The notes: generated by a model from the sequence alone, not told the origin. Counted from the stretch's first letter, positions 1 through 8,965 are shown. The stretch is DNA of 64,000 bases from Burkholderiales bacterium (GCA_026225235.1 JAMFSK010000096.1:1-64000); one strand, 5' to 3'. Translations and numbers: made by a program.

Positions 1-692
1 AGGGCCAAGCGGAATAAACGCGCTGCATCTAGACAATGCACCGACGGCCAACGATTAAGACCATCGCCCACATATCCCGATTCCTTCTTCTTACGTGCGA
101 TCTTGATAAGCATTGGAGTCAAGCCTTGATCGCCTGCACCGTGCACGATGGGCGGAAGACGGACGGCCGAGGTGCGAACGCCGCTCGAAGCCAATTCCTG
201 CAACAAATTCTCCGTTTCGGCGCGAGGTGCCGCGAAGAAAGTGGGATCGTACGATTCGTCCTCGGTGGCGAGTTGACCTTGTCTCATCGCCATGGTCGCG
301 AAGGGCGCCACCAAGGGGCGGTCTGATCCTGCCAGCGATTGACCGATCGTCTTCAGCGCGCGCCGATCCGTTTCGACCGCCGCGATCATGAACCTTTGAA
401 CGATGCCCCGCGGCGCGCCTCCCAAAAATAAACCCAGACGTTTGCCGAGAGGTATGTGCGATACCTTGTGATAGAAGGCCATATGGACGGCCCCGTCGGC
501 AACGGCAGCGGCGCGGCGAAGACATTCGAGGTCATCGACGGAACCCAACTGCACGCGTGCTCCAGCATCGATCAACTTCTTTCCAGAGGCCGCGGAGCGT
601 GCAAGCCCCGTGACTTGGTGGCCCGCCGCGATGAGCTCCTTGACGACGGCAAACCCAATAAAGCCCGCAGCACCCGTAACGAAAATACGCAT
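1..692 (-). CDS. NAD(P)-dependent epimerase/SDR-extended oxidoreductase, 3' end cut by window edge
   Basis: The reading frame opens at an ATG at 692-690 and stays open for 230 codons to the left edge, so the C-terminus is missing. The N-terminus is a Rossmann nucleotide-binding loop, MRIFVTGAAGFIG, with the G-x-x-G-x-x-G spacing of extended SDR/epimerase proteins, followed by the usual ELIAAGHQVTGLARS helix and strand. Later segments such as VRTSAVRLPPIVHG also match the nucleoside-diphosphate-sugar epimerase/dehydratase-like family. The start lies 54 bp from a divergent AraC gene, which probably controls it. The substrate cannot be read from the sequence. Confidence 0.85.
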   Translation of the reverse strand, partial: MRIFVTGAAGFIGFAVVKELIAAGHQVTGLARSAASGKKLIDAGARVQLGSVDDLECLRRAAAVADGAVHMAFYHKVSHIPLGKRLGLFLGGAPRGIVQRFMIAAVETDRRALKTIGQSLAGSDRPLVAPFATMAMRQGQLATEDESYDPTFFAAPRAETENLLQELASSGVRTSAVRLPPIVHGAGDQGLTPMLIKIARKKKESGYVGDGLNRWPSVHCLDAARLFRLA

Positions 693-746
693 TTTGACGA
701 TCTCCTTGGGCAAACGTTAAGGGATCGAGAGCGTACAATCTATGCT

Positions 747-1733
747 ATGGAGTCGCTATTTATATCGAGATCGTCCAGAATCGCCACCGATCCTCTCTCC
801 GATGTGCTCTCGCTGCTGAATCCTCGCGGATACATGTCGGGCGGGATCGATGCGGGTGGAGACTGGTCAATCCAATTCGAGCAGGATCGGCACTTCCGGT
901 GCTTTGCCATTGCTTCCGGCTTTTGCTGGCTTGCCGTGGAGGGCATCGATGACGCCGTTCGCCTTCAGACGGGGGACTTCCTTGTGCTGCCGCACGGACG
1001 AGCTTTCCGTCTGGCAAGTGATCTCGAGGTGGCTCCGGTCGACATCATGACCGTCATAAAGGCCCCCCTGAACGGCAGTGTTTTCTGCTGGAAGGGCGGG
1101 GGCGCCTGCCTCGCTTTTAGCGCATTGTTTACCTTTGCGGGCGACGACGTCAACATTCTGCTAAGTGTGCTTCCGCCTCTCGTACATATCCGCAAGGAGG
1201 CGGACCGTTCAACGATGCGCTGGTATCTGGAGCGCATGATGAAGGTGATTCGCGAGCCACAGCCAGGGGGAGTGCTACTGGGAGAGCACCTCGCGCAGAT
1301 GATGCTGATCGAGGTGTTGGGACTGTACATGGGAGAGGCGACGACGGGCGGCGTCGGATGGCTGTCTGCGCTAGCCGACAAACAGATCGGTGGCGCCATT
1401 ACGGCGATGCACGGGAATCCCAGCTTTCGGTGGACGTTGAAGGAGCTGGCCAAGCGCGTCGGCATGTCGCGATCCTCCTTCGCTGTGCGATTCAAGGAGA
1501 AAGTGGGATGTTCCGCTATGGAATATCTGACGCGTTGGCGAATGCGCCGTGCTGCGGACAAGCTGGTGAACTCGAGCGACCCTGTTTCGTCAATAGCCAC
1601 TTCCCTCGGCTATGAGTCTGAGAGTGCATTTAGCTTTGCCTTCAAGAGGGAGATGGGATGTTCGCCCCGGCAGTACGGCTATGCACGGAAATCTCACTCA
1701 GCCACGCTCGTTGACAACCTGTCGAGCGACTGA
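747..1733 (+). CDS. AraC family transcriptional regulator (cupin_6 type)
   Basis: A 328-residue regulator. The N-terminal half (about 10-190) resembles the AraC-type cupin sensor: LSDVLSLLNPRGYMSGGIDAGG, then CFAIASGFCWLAVEG and LQTGDFLVLPHG. The C-terminus (about 215-310) holds two helix-turn-helix units, FRWTLKELAKRVGMSRSSF and DPVSSIATSLGYESESAFS, the second followed by the family's FKREMGCSPRQY. The frame extends upstream to 456, but that part overlaps the divergent epimerase, so I use the ATG at 747. It probably controls the epimerase gene facing it. Confidence 0.9.
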   Translation: MESLFISRSSRIATDPLSDVLSLLNPRGYMSGGIDAGGDWSIQFEQDRHFRCFAIASGFCWLAVEGIDDAVRLQTGDFLVLPHGRAFRLASDLEVAPVDIMTVIKAPLNGSVFCWKGGGACLAFSALFTFAGDDVNILLSVLPPLVHIRKEADRSTMRWYLERMMKVIREPQPGGVLLGEHLAQMMLIEVLGLYMGEATTGGVGWLSALADKQIGGAITAMHGNPSFRWTLKELAKRVGMSRSSFAVRFKEKVGCSAMEYLTRWRMRRAADKLVNSSDPVSSIATSLGYESESAFSFAFKREMGCSPRQYGYARKSHSATLVDNLSSD

Positions 1734-1793
1734 CATCCGTCCTGAGACGACCTTGTGATTCGCGGCACTAGCGCAAGCAACACGAAATGTTTC

Positions 1794-2777
1794 CTATGGC
1801 AACATCGCTTGGAAAGCCTTCACCACGTCGGCGTTGAATTGCTCATGAAACGCTGGCCGGTCGAAACCCGGCCCGCTGTTGCAGATTTCCGGCCGCATCC
1901 GCGAAAGACGCGCATCACAAGGCGGAAGGAAGTCGTAGTGGCCTGCGTTGGCAACCACACGATAGTCGGGCGCACCGGGCAAGTCGGCGCGTACCGGCTC
2001 GTCATAGTAGGGATGCGGCTGATGACGATCTTCGGCAGCACTCCAGAGCTGGACCGGAGCACGAACGCCGCTTAGCGCCGCGCGCCCGAAAGTAAATCCA
2101 AACGATGGCGCAGCGATGACGACTGCGCCGATCCGCGGATCGTGAACCCAGACGTCGGCCGGAACCTTCGCACTGGAATGGAGATCGACGCCGGCATGCT
2201 GCAGCGCCTCACACAAATCATGGTCCGGATGGGCCTCGCAAAACGGGGCGATTTTCGAGAGGTCCGGATTCCCGCCTGCTGCCACAAGCACCGTGAAGCC
2301 ACCGTTGGAAAACCCAAACGCGCCAACACGGGCCGCATCCACCCGCCCATGCCAACGCCACTCATTAAGCATGTAGTCAATCAGATGGTGAAGCTGGGCA
2401 GGACGGCGCCAGAGTTCCAACACCCGGCTCTGGTCATCAAAGGTGTCCCCTGCGTGACTGACCGCTACCGCGATGAAGCCCGCGTGTGCCAAGGCGAGAG
2501 CCGTGTCGTAATGGGCGCCGTACCAACTGGCGCCGCCGTGCGACATCACCACCAGAGGCAAGTGATCGCCGGCGATCGGAGCATCCGGCGCGACAGTCTG
2601 CGTGAAATTGCCCAGGGCCTGCGGCGTCGCCGGAGCATCAGTTGGATACCAGATGCCGGCAATGAGCGGCGGCTCCGCGCCATTCGGTATCTTGACCTCC
2701 TCAAAGCCGACATCAGCGGCGAAGACAGGCGCGGCAATCAGGCACAAAAGAGCGGTGATAATGGCCATCAATCGCAT
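1794..2777 (-). CDS. Secreted alpha/beta hydrolase, dienelactone hydrolase-like
   Basis: 327 residues. The first 20 or so form a clear signal peptide (MRLMAIITALLCLIAAPVFA with an AxA cleavage site), so the mature enzyme is probably periplasmic. The body is an alpha/beta hydrolase: VVMSHGGASWYG near the oxyanion hole, the nucleophile elbow GFSNGG around residue 155, and a late NAGHYDF that would supply the catalytic His. The length and signal peptide match the predicted dienelactone hydrolase group (COG4188). The substrate is unknown. It stands alone between an AraC gene and a GNAT gene. Confidence 0.82.
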   Translation of the reverse strand: MRLMAIITALLCLIAAPVFAADVGFEEVKIPNGAEPPLIAGIWYPTDAPATPQALGNFTQTVAPDAPIAGDHLPLVVMSHGGASWYGAHYDTALALAHAGFIAVAVSHAGDTFDDQSRVLELWRRPAQLHHLIDYMLNEWRWHGRVDAARVGAFGFSNGGFTVLVAAGGNPDLSKIAPFCEAHPDHDLCEALQHAGVDLHSSAKVPADVWVHDPRIGAVVIAAPSFGFTFGRAALSGVRAPVQLWSAAEDRHQPHPYYDEPVRADLPGAPDYRVVANAGHYDFLPPCDARLSRMRPEICNSGPGFDRPAFHEQFNADVVKAFQAMLP

Positions 2778-2847
2778 GGACGGTCTCCATGGTTGTCGTC
2801 GCGCAGGTCGAAAAGCACTGAGGCATGCTCAACCTATTCGCGTTGAT

Positions 2848-3306
2848 CTACAAGATGAGCTTGTAGCCCTCATGGCTCGCAACAAAGCCAAGTTTTTCAT
2901 AGAAACGGTGCGCGTCAGAACGGCCTTTGTCCGTTGTCAGTTGCACTAGTTGGCAACCGCGTGATTTGCACTCCGAGATCGCCCATTCGAATAGCTGCCG
3001 ACCTATCCCCGTGCTGCGGAACGGCGCGGCGATTCGAACCGCTTCGATCTGCCCCCGCCACCCGCCCCTTCGAGCGATCCCTGGTATGAACGAAATTTGC
3101 AATGTGCCAATCACCGCCTCTCCATCGACGGCGACTACCAGACGCTGATTCGGATCATTCTCTATTGCTTTGAAAGCGGCAACGTACCTTTCGTCCAAGG
3201 GTGAGCTAACGGTCTCTCGTTGGCTACCAAGCTCATCGTCCGCCAGTAGCCCAACAATTGCAGGTACGTCCGCCAGTAGCGCTGTTCGGAAAATGATGTG
3301 GTTCAC
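2848..3306 (-). CDS. GNAT family N-acetyltransferase
   Basis: 152 residues, a normal length for a single-domain GNAT enzyme. The acetyl-CoA loop region is visible as VRIAAPFRSTGIGRQLFEWAI, with the Q/R-x-x-G-x-G/A pattern as R-S-T-G-I-G. The C-terminal motif B, DAHRFYEKLGFVASHEGYKL, is typical of small-molecule GNATs. The start is a GTG at 3306. The acceptor is unknown. Confidence 0.85.
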   Translation of the reverse strand: MNHIIFRTALLADVPAIVGLLADDELGSQRETVSSPLDERYVAAFKAIENDPNQRLVVAVDGEAVIGTLQISFIPGIARRGGWRGQIEAVRIAAPFRSTGIGRQLFEWAISECKSRGCQLVQLTTDKGRSDAHRFYEKLGFVASHEGYKLIL

Positions 3307-3461
3307 GTCTTAACGGTGAGTAGTGGAGTTCGATGGTGGGAGAAGCAAATCGTGTCTGCCGGTCTTGCAGGCGCACGGACAAGATGTTCTTCGCGAGTCC
3401 CAGCCCGGCTTCAACATCTTGAGCACATTGTGACGAGCTAGTTTAACCGGATGCGCTGTGG

Positions 3462-3869
3462 CTACGCCCTATCAAAGGTGCGTCGGCATTCCTCGATGCT
3501 GGGCCAGTTCTCTCTGATCCATGAAGTGAAGCCCTCGAGGGCCGGCAACATGCTGGCCCCCATCGGGGTCAGTTCATATTCGACGCGCGGAGGCACTTCA
3601 GGGAAATAGTGGCGAACCAACAGGCCGTCGCGCTCCAGATTGCGCAAGGTAAGGGTCAGCATCCGCTGCGTGATGCCCTCAATGCCATTCTTTAATCCCG
3701 AGAAGCGAAGACGATGGCCGTGCGCAACCGCAAGGTGTGACATGACCAGGATGGTCCATTTGTCGCCGAGGCGCGCGAGGACACCATGTGGAGCGCAAGG
3801 CTTGAACTGGGGACCCTGCTCCGTCTCCTCGTAGGGACGCCCATGAATCGATCGTTTCAACAGTATCAC
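3462..3869 (-). CDS. HxlR family transcriptional regulator
   Basis: From the GTG at 3869 this gives 135 residues, the usual HxlR size. The winged-helix core is clear: C-A-P-H-G-V-L-A-R-L-G-D-K-W-T-I-L-V, then LRFSGLKNGIEGITQRMLT and LRNLERDGLLVRHYFPEVPP with the wing residues RVEYELTPMG. A longer frame reaches 4001 but would overlap the divergent NmrA gene, so I prefer the internal start; a TTG at 3860 is also possible. HxlR proteins often sense electrophiles and control the reductase gene next to them, which fits the divergent partner. Confidence 0.87.
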   Translation of the reverse strand: MILLKRSIHGRPYEETEQGPQFKPCAPHGVLARLGDKWTILVMSHLAVAHGHRLRFSGLKNGIEGITQRMLTLTLRNLERDGLLVRHYFPEVPPRVEYELTPMGASMLPALEGFTSWIRENWPSIEECRRTFDRA

Positions 3870-3921
3870 CCTTGTGCCTGAGGCAGAAAAATGTGCCTTC
3901 TTCCGCAAGACACAACCTTGG

Positions 3922-3939
3922 TATAGATTCGTAACTATA
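3922..3939. promoter_or_regulatory. Candidate HxlR operator between hxlR-type and NmrA-type genes
   Basis: An inverted repeat, TATAG then 8 nt then CTATA, lies 23-40 nt upstream of the NmrA start and in the shared intergenic region. It overlaps the area where the NmrA promoter should lie. HxlR dimers bind AT-rich dyads of this size, so it is a reasonable operator candidate. Confidence 0.45.
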
Positions 3940-3961
3940 GTGAAAACACGAGGATTTTTCC

Positions 3962-4888
3962 ATGTCGCAGGGCAAGCTCCCAGTTTTGGTTTTTGGTGCA
4001 ACGGGGCAGCAGGGAGGCTCTGTTGCTTCAGCGCTCAGCAACGCTGGCTGGCCGGTCAGGGCGTTGGTCAGAGACTGCAGTTCGGTGAAATCAGCCGAAC
4101 TGCGTAAAGCTGGCGTCGAACTGGTTCAGGGCGATATGGCCGATGCTCAGTCGATGCGGGCGGCGATGACGGGCGTATACGGTGTGTTCAGCGTGCAGCC
4201 GAGTTCAGGCCAGGGAGCGATGTATGGCGTGAGCGACGAAGACGAGGCACGCTACGGCATGGAGATCGCGAACATTGCGGTCGAGAGCGGTGTCCAGCAC
4301 CTCGTCTATTCGTCGACTGGCGCCGTTGGTGATGAGCCGACCGGCATGGGGCATTTCGACACGAAGGCCCGCATTGAAGCGCATATCCGCACGCTGGCAA
4401 TAACCGCAACGGTCGTCCGACCGGCAACTTTCATGGAGATGCTGCTGATGCCGGGTTTCGGTCTGGATCAAAGCCGCTTCGACTTCTTCATCATGCCGGA
4501 CCAGGCGATGCAGCTTTTGGCGGTCAAGGACATCGGCAAAATTGTTGCGGCCATCTTCGCCGATCCTGAGCGCTTCGGTGGCGCGACCCTTGAGATCGCC
4601 AGCGACATCATCACAGGTCGAGACCTGGGATCTGTATTCACGGAAGCGGCAGGACGTCCTATCATCTATGCGCGATTCTCGAACGAAGTGCTAGCGGCTA
4701 GCCCGTTCCTCGCGAGGTTGACCGAGCTCGTCGACGCGGGACGCCTCACCGGGAAAGCCGACCTCGAAGCGTTGCGTGCGATCAACCCCGATTTGGAATC
4801 CTTTCGATCCTGGCTGGCAGGAAGCGGCCACAAGGGGTTCCTGGAAGCGCTAGGAACATCAGGTGAGTGGAGCTATGGCCACGAATAA
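3962..4888 (+). CDS. NmrA family NAD(P)-binding oxidoreductase
   Basis: 308 residues. The N-terminus has the NmrA/atypical SDR loop, VLVFGATGQQGG, followed by VRALVRDCSS, which suggests an NADP-binding Arg after strand 2. VQGDMADAQSM and VQHLVYSSTGAVG are further family hallmarks. The catalytic Tyr/Lys pair of classical SDRs is not obvious, as in many NmrA-like quinone reductases or sensors. It faces an HxlR regulator, an arrangement typical of stress-induced quinone or aldehyde reductases. Confidence 0.87.
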   Translation: MSQGKLPVLVFGATGQQGGSVASALSNAGWPVRALVRDCSSVKSAELRKAGVELVQGDMADAQSMRAAMTGVYGVFSVQPSSGQGAMYGVSDEDEARYGMEIANIAVESGVQHLVYSSTGAVGDEPTGMGHFDTKARIEAHIRTLAITATVVRPATFMEMLLMPGFGLDQSRFDFFIMPDQAMQLLAVKDIGKIVAAIFADPERFGGATLEIASDIITGRDLGSVFTEAAGRPIIYARFSNEVLAASPFLARLTELVDAGRLTGKADLEALRAINPDLESFRSWLAGSGHKGFLEALGTSGEWSYGHE

Positions 4889-5093
4889 ACATCCGATTAT
4901 TGCTGCTCGCGCAGTACCTTTGGCTCTCTGAAGGCAGACGAGCGAGACAGCATAGCGATCGCTCGTGAACGCAGACTGCCGCGACAAATTATCGAACAGA
5001 TGGTGTCGCTACAGCAGCGTAAGCTACGAGGCCGTGCTTAAAAGCGTGCTGCGGATCTGTTCGGTCGAGGCGGCGCCTCGCCCATCAAAGCGC

Positions 5094-5136
5094 TTGACTC
5101 CCCCTGATGTAAGCAGGTAACCTTCGTAGGTTACCT
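5094..5136 (+). promoter_or_regulatory. Promoter and MarR operator upstream of the marR-like gene
   Basis: A perfect 8-bp inverted repeat, AGGTAACC then TTCGTA then GGTTACCT (5115-5136), ends 17 nt before the MarR start codon. A TTGACT hexamer at 5094-5099 could serve as -35 with a -10 (TAACCT) inside the dyad. The position fits autorepression, with MarR bound over the -10 region of its own operon. Confidence 0.65.
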
Positions 5137-5152
5137 TCTCATCTACCGAGTC

Positions 5153-5611
5153 ATGGCCGCGAACAAGCAGACGGTTGATCCCAATACAGCATTAGCGCTG
5201 TCGGTTGCTGGCGAGCTTCGCGAGCTAACCGGCAAGCTCAAGCGCAGGCTACGTGAAGAGTCGCGCATCGGAACCTTCACCTGGCCTCAGGTGCAAGTGC
5301 TAGTCCGTCTGGAGCGCGAAGGCCCCGCCACGGTGACGACGCTCGCGCGAGCGGAGGGTGTGCGGCCGCAATCGATGGGAGAAACGCTCTCGATTCTCAA
5401 GGCCGCAGGGCTCGTGAGCGGTGCCCCGGATCCGGCCGACGGACGGCAAACGGTCTTGTCCATCACCGAGCGCTGCCGGGAACTGATACGCGTGAACCGC
5501 GCGGCACGCGAGGACTGGTTGTTCCGTGCCATCCAGACTCAGCTCGCGCCCGACGAGCTGACACAGCTTGCGAACGCCGTCGAATTACTCAAGCGCATCG
5601 CCAACGCATGA
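5153..5611 (+). CDS. MarR family transcriptional regulator
   Basis: 152 residues. The winged helix is visible as TWPQVQVLVRLEREGPATVTTLARAEGVRPQSMGETLSILKAAGLV followed by the wing DPADGRQTVLSIT, with the D-x-R-D/G-R-x pattern of MarR. The first gene of an apparent operon with an isochorismatase-like hydrolase (39 nt downstream), a small membrane protein and an MFS exporter. MarR proteins usually repress such operons until a phenolic ligand binds; the ligand here is not known. Confidence 0.9.
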   Translation: MAANKQTVDPNTALALSVAGELRELTGKLKRRLREESRIGTFTWPQVQVLVRLEREGPATVTTLARAEGVRPQSMGETLSILKAAGLVSGAPDPADGRQTVLSITERCRELIRVNRAAREDWLFRAIQTQLAPDELTQLANAVELLKRIANA

Positions 5612-5650
5612 GCAGCGCCTCGCGCTCCCCCACATCCGAAGGAACCCCCA

Positions 5651-6214
5651 ATGCCCCTATCCACACTCGACGCTAAAACAGCGCTCGTCATTATCGATCT
5701 GCAGAAAGGCATCGTTGCGATTCCCGCCGCCCCTCCTGGCGACGACGTGGTCAAACAAGCCAGCTCGATGGCCAACGCTTTCCGCAAACACAGGCTGCCC
5801 GTTGTGCTCGTCAATGTCGATGGGGGTGCGCCAGGCCGGACTGAACAGCCGCGCAACCTGAGGGACCTTCCTGCTGGATGGTTCGATCTGGTCCCTGAGT
5901 TGAATCAACAGCCAGCCGACCATGTCGTGACCAAGCGGACTTGGGGCGCCTTTACAAACACGGATCTTGAGCAGCATCTGAAGCAACAAGGCGTCACACA
6001 AGTGGTGATCGCAGGCGTCGCGACCAGCGCCGGAGTGGAGTCCACTGCTCGGCAGGCCCACGAGCTCGGTTTCAACGTCACGCTTGCCATCGACGCGATG
6101 ACGGACCGGAGCCTCGACGCGCACATCAACAGCATCACCCGCATCTTCCCGAAGCTGGGTGAAACCGGCACGACTCAGGAGATCGTCGATCTCCTCGACA
6201 CAAGGAGCGTTTGA
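5651..6214 (+). CDS. Isochorismatase-like cysteine hydrolase family protein, catalytic Cys replaced by Gly
   Basis: 187 residues with the isochorismatase fold: strand 1 Asp in ALVIIDLQKGI (Asp16), the Lys region VTKRTWGAF, and the cis-peptide/nucleophile segment VVIAGVATSAGVESTARQA. In amidohydrolases of this superfamily the nucleophile sits in a C-V-x-x-T-A context; here that position is Gly, as in true isochorismatases which use no Cys. It sits in a MarR-controlled operon with a membrane protein and exporter. A ribosome binding site, AAGGAAC, precedes the ATG. Confidence 0.85.
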   Translation: MPLSTLDAKTALVIIDLQKGIVAIPAAPPGDDVVKQASSMANAFRKHRLPVVLVNVDGGAPGRTEQPRNLRDLPAGWFDLVPELNQQPADHVVTKRTWGAFTNTDLEQHLKQQGVTQVVIAGVATSAGVESTARQAHELGFNVTLAIDAMTDRSLDAHINSITRIFPKLGETGTTQEIVDLLDTRSV

Positions 6215-6216
6215 GA

Positions 6217-6546
6217 ATGGAACCGATGCATTACGTTGCGTATTTCTTTGGCGGGGCCTTGCTCACGAATGCGGTCCCGCATTGGGTGAGCGGCCTGATG
6301 GGTCGTGCGTTCCAAAGTCCCTTTGCCAAGCCACACGGCGTGGGGCTTTCGTCATCGATCGTCAATGTGCTGTGGGGATTTCTGAACCTAGCAGTCGCCT
6401 ACATCTTGCTTTGCCGTGTCGGACACCTTGATTTGCAGGCACCCGATCAGGTCATCGCACTCGGTCTGGGCGTGCTGCTTACCAGCGTGATGACGGCACG
6501 AATGTTCGGCCGGTTCCACGGCGGCAATACGGCGGAACGCGCGTAA
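6217..6546 (+). CDS. Small inner-membrane protein of unknown function
   Basis: 109 residues from the ATG at 6217, which has an AAGGAG ribosome binding site 9 nt upstream; a TTG at 6211 would overlap the preceding stop. Three hydrophobic stretches are visible (MHYVAYFFGGALLTNAVP, SSIVNVLWGFLNLAVAYILL and VIALGLGVLLTSVM), so it is probably an integral membrane protein. It sits between the hydrolase and the MFS gene, with 2 and 5 nt spacers, so it is translated as part of the same operon. No function is recognised. Confidence 0.78.
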   Translation: MEPMHYVAYFFGGALLTNAVPHWVSGLMGRAFQSPFAKPHGVGLSSSIVNVLWGFLNLAVAYILLCRVGHLDLQAPDQVIALGLGVLLTSVMTARMFGRFHGGNTAERA

Positions 6547-6551
6547 GCAGT

Positions 6552-7817
6552 ATGGCGACTGGCACGTTTCGTTCGCTTAGCAACTTCAATTACCGGATCT
6601 GGTGCGGCGGCGCGATCGTATCCAACATCGGTACCTGGATGCAGCGCACCGCTCAAGACTGGCTCGTGCTGACGCAGTTGACCCACAGGAATGCGACGGC
6701 CGTAGGCGTGGTCATGGCACTCCAGTTCGGCCCTCAGCTTCTCCTGCTACCCCTGACAGGTTTCGCAGCCGACCATCTCGACCGACGCAAGCTGCTGTTT
6801 GCTACGCAGGGTGCCATGGGAGCGCTTGGACTCGGTCTCGGCCTCCTCACGATCACTGGCCTCGTCCAGTTGTGGCACGTGTACGTGTTCGCATTTCTGC
6901 AGGGCTGCGTCGCGGCCTTCGATGCCCCTGCCCGTCAGACCTTCGTCGGCGAACTGGTCGGCGAAACGGACCTGGCCAACGCCGTCGCACTGAACTCGAC
7001 ATCGTTCAACGCTGCGCGGATGGTGGGGCCCGCCGTCGCGGGTATTCTCATTGCCTCGGTGGGCACCGGCTGGATTTTCCTGATCAACGGAGCGTCGTTC
7101 TGCGCCGTGCTCTTCGCGCTGAGTCTTCTCCGAGTCAGCGAGCTTCGGGTTCGCGATCGGGCAGTGCGCACCCGCGGGAGCTTTGCGGAAGGCTTCAGCT
7201 ATGTCTGGAAGCGGCCGGACCTAAAAGCCGCCCTGCTCATGCTGTTTCTGATCGGTACTTTCGGGCTGAATTTCCCGATCTTCATCTCGACGATGGCTGT
7301 CACCGCCTTTCATGCGGGTGCGAGTCAGTATGGGCTGCTGACATCGATCATGGCGATCGGCTCGGTCACCGGGGCACTGCTCGCGGCGAAGCGCGCGAAG
7401 CCGCATTTCGTGCTTCTGCTGGGGAGCGCCACGATCTTTGGCGTTGGCTGCACGCTCGCGGCGCTTATGCCGACCTATGGTCTCTTTGGCATGGCACTGA
7501 TCGTGATCGGGGTCTCGACTCAGACCTTTACCACGTCGACCAACGGGCTCGTGCAAATGTCGACCGAGCCCTCCATGCGCGGACGGGTAGTCGCCATTCT
7601 GCTTGCCATCGCACTTGGGGGTACCCCTTTGGGTGCACCCATTGTCGGCTGGGTTGCCGATCATTTTGGTCCGCGTTGGGCGCTCGGCGTGGGCGCCGCT
7701 GCCGGTTTTGGCGCAGCGATCGTCGGGATCTGTTACCTCGCGAAGTACCGAAACCTGCGCGTCAGCATGGCCGCATGGCGTCTGCAGGTTCGCCTCGACC
7801 CTACGCCGCAGCGCTGA
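6552..7817 (+). CDS. MFS transporter, EntS/MFS_3-like exporter
   Basis: 421 residues with about 12 hydrophobic segments. The start FRSLSNFNYRIWCGGAIVSNIGTWMQRTAQDWLV is typical of the MFS_3 group that includes enterobactin exporter EntS. The loop 2-3 motif appears as GFAADHLDRRKLLF, and the segment AFDAPARQTFVGELV is a second family signature. It lies 5 nt after the small membrane gene. Together with the isochorismatase-like enzyme and MarR it suggests efflux of an aromatic or phenolic compound. Confidence 0.9.
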   Translation: MATGTFRSLSNFNYRIWCGGAIVSNIGTWMQRTAQDWLVLTQLTHRNATAVGVVMALQFGPQLLLLPLTGFAADHLDRRKLLFATQGAMGALGLGLGLLTITGLVQLWHVYVFAFLQGCVAAFDAPARQTFVGELVGETDLANAVALNSTSFNAARMVGPAVAGILIASVGTGWIFLINGASFCAVLFALSLLRVSELRVRDRAVRTRGSFAEGFSYVWKRPDLKAALLMLFLIGTFGLNFPIFISTMAVTAFHAGASQYGLLTSIMAIGSVTGALLAAKRAKPHFVLLLGSATIFGVGCTLAALMPTYGLFGMALIVIGVSTQTFTTSTNGLVQMSTEPSMRGRVVAILLAIALGGTPLGAPIVGWVADHFGPRWALGVGAAAGFGAAIVGICYLAKYRNLRVSMAAWRLQVRLDPTPQR

Positions 7818-7928
7818 TCAGTGTCGCGACGAAATCGATGAACGCGTTCACGCGCATGAGAAAAACGAGAAAGGCGGAGACGATGTCGTTACTGCGGATG
7901 CGCGGCAACCCGTTGTTCTGAGCACACG

Positions 7929-8852
7929 CTAGGTCGCCGCAAGCCATTGGGTTTTAACAGCCTCGATCAACGCACGGACTTTTCCAGTCGGAAAACGCGT
8001 GGGCGGAAACACGGCCTGAATGCTGGCGGCCGCACTGGCCCAGCCCGGGAGCAAGCGCACCAGCCGCCCCGCAGCTACGTCGTCGCGTACCGCAAAATCC
8101 GTCATCAGGCTAAAGCCGCCGCCAGCCAGCGTCGCTGCCCGGCACGCCGGCGCGGTGTTGGTCTGAAACGACCGCGCGCAACGCACGCTGTATTTTTCCT
8201 CTCCGTTCTCGAGCGCAAGCGTCCAGGGTCGCGGCAAGTTCGACAGCGCGACGAAAGGTAGCGACGCCAGTGATGCCGGTTCGTCCGGCATGCCCCATGT
8301 CTCGATAAACGAAGGGCTCGCGATCGCCCAACGCTCGAAATCACCGATTTTCACGGCACGATAATTCGAATCGGCGAGACGCCCGAGCCGAATCGCGACA
8401 TCGACCCCCTCGGCGACCAGGTCGACGTAGTGATCGCTCGACAACAACTCGACCTCGAGCGCCGGATGCTGCTGGCGCAGCACCACCAAGGCCGGCGCGA
8501 CGACAAGCGCGCCGTAGTCGACTGGCGCGCTCACGCGCAATGTCCCGCGCAAGTCGCCCAGGTCCCCGGCCACAGCCCCCAGCGCATCTTCCGCCGCGCG
8601 CAATACCAGACAACTTCCCTCGTAAAAGGCCCGTCCTGCCTCAGTAACGTTGAGCCGGCGCGTCGTGCGCGCCAGCAAGCTGATGCCCAGCTCCGCCTCG
8701 AGTCGCTGCATATGCGTGCTGACCATGGTCTTGGCCAGGCCGAGCCGCTCAGCGGCAGCAGTCAGGGACCCCGCTTCCACAACAGCGACGAACACCGCCA
8801 GCCTGTTCAGATTGACATCGCGCAGATCGGCCATCAGGGATTGTCCATCCAT
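7929..8852 (-). CDS. LysR family transcriptional regulator
   Basis: 307 residues. The N-terminal helix-turn-helix is clear: LNRLAVFVAVVEAGSLTAAAERLGLAKTMVSTHMQRLEAELG, followed by LLARTTRRLNVTEAG. The C-terminal two thirds is the periplasmic-binding-protein-like effector domain. A second start at 8834 (MADLRDVN) is possible. It is divergent from a GST gene 113 bp away, so that gene is the likely target. The intergenic region has repeated TATCCATC-like words but no convincing single T-N11-A dyad. Confidence 0.9.
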   Translation of the reverse strand: MDGQSLMADLRDVNLNRLAVFVAVVEAGSLTAAAERLGLAKTMVSTHMQRLEAELGISLLARTTRRLNVTEAGRAFYEGSCLVLRAAEDALGAVAGDLGDLRGTLRVSAPVDYGALVVAPALVVLRQQHPALEVELLSSDHYVDLVAEGVDVAIRLGRLADSNYRAVKIGDFERWAIASPSFIETWGMPDEPASLASLPFVALSNLPRPWTLALENGEEKYSVRCARSFQTNTAPACRAATLAGGGFSLMTDFAVRDDVAAGRLVRLLPGWASAAASIQAVFPPTRFPTGKVRALIEAVKTQWLAAT

Positions 8853-8965
8853 CGAGGTTTATGTTTGCTGGATTATCCATCTTTCGAGACTTATCCGGAG
8901 CGACTACTCTTCGCTCATCGATTCAATTTCTTATCCCGATTCCTCCTATCAAGCGGAGTGTTTGT

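Noticed and set aside
456-746. N-terminal extension of the AraC frame
   Set aside because: It overlaps the divergent epimerase gene, and the family starts at the internal ATG at 747.
4954-4963. AGCGATCGCT palindrome
   Set aside because: It is short, single, and not near a start; such palindromes are expected by chance in GC-rich DNA.
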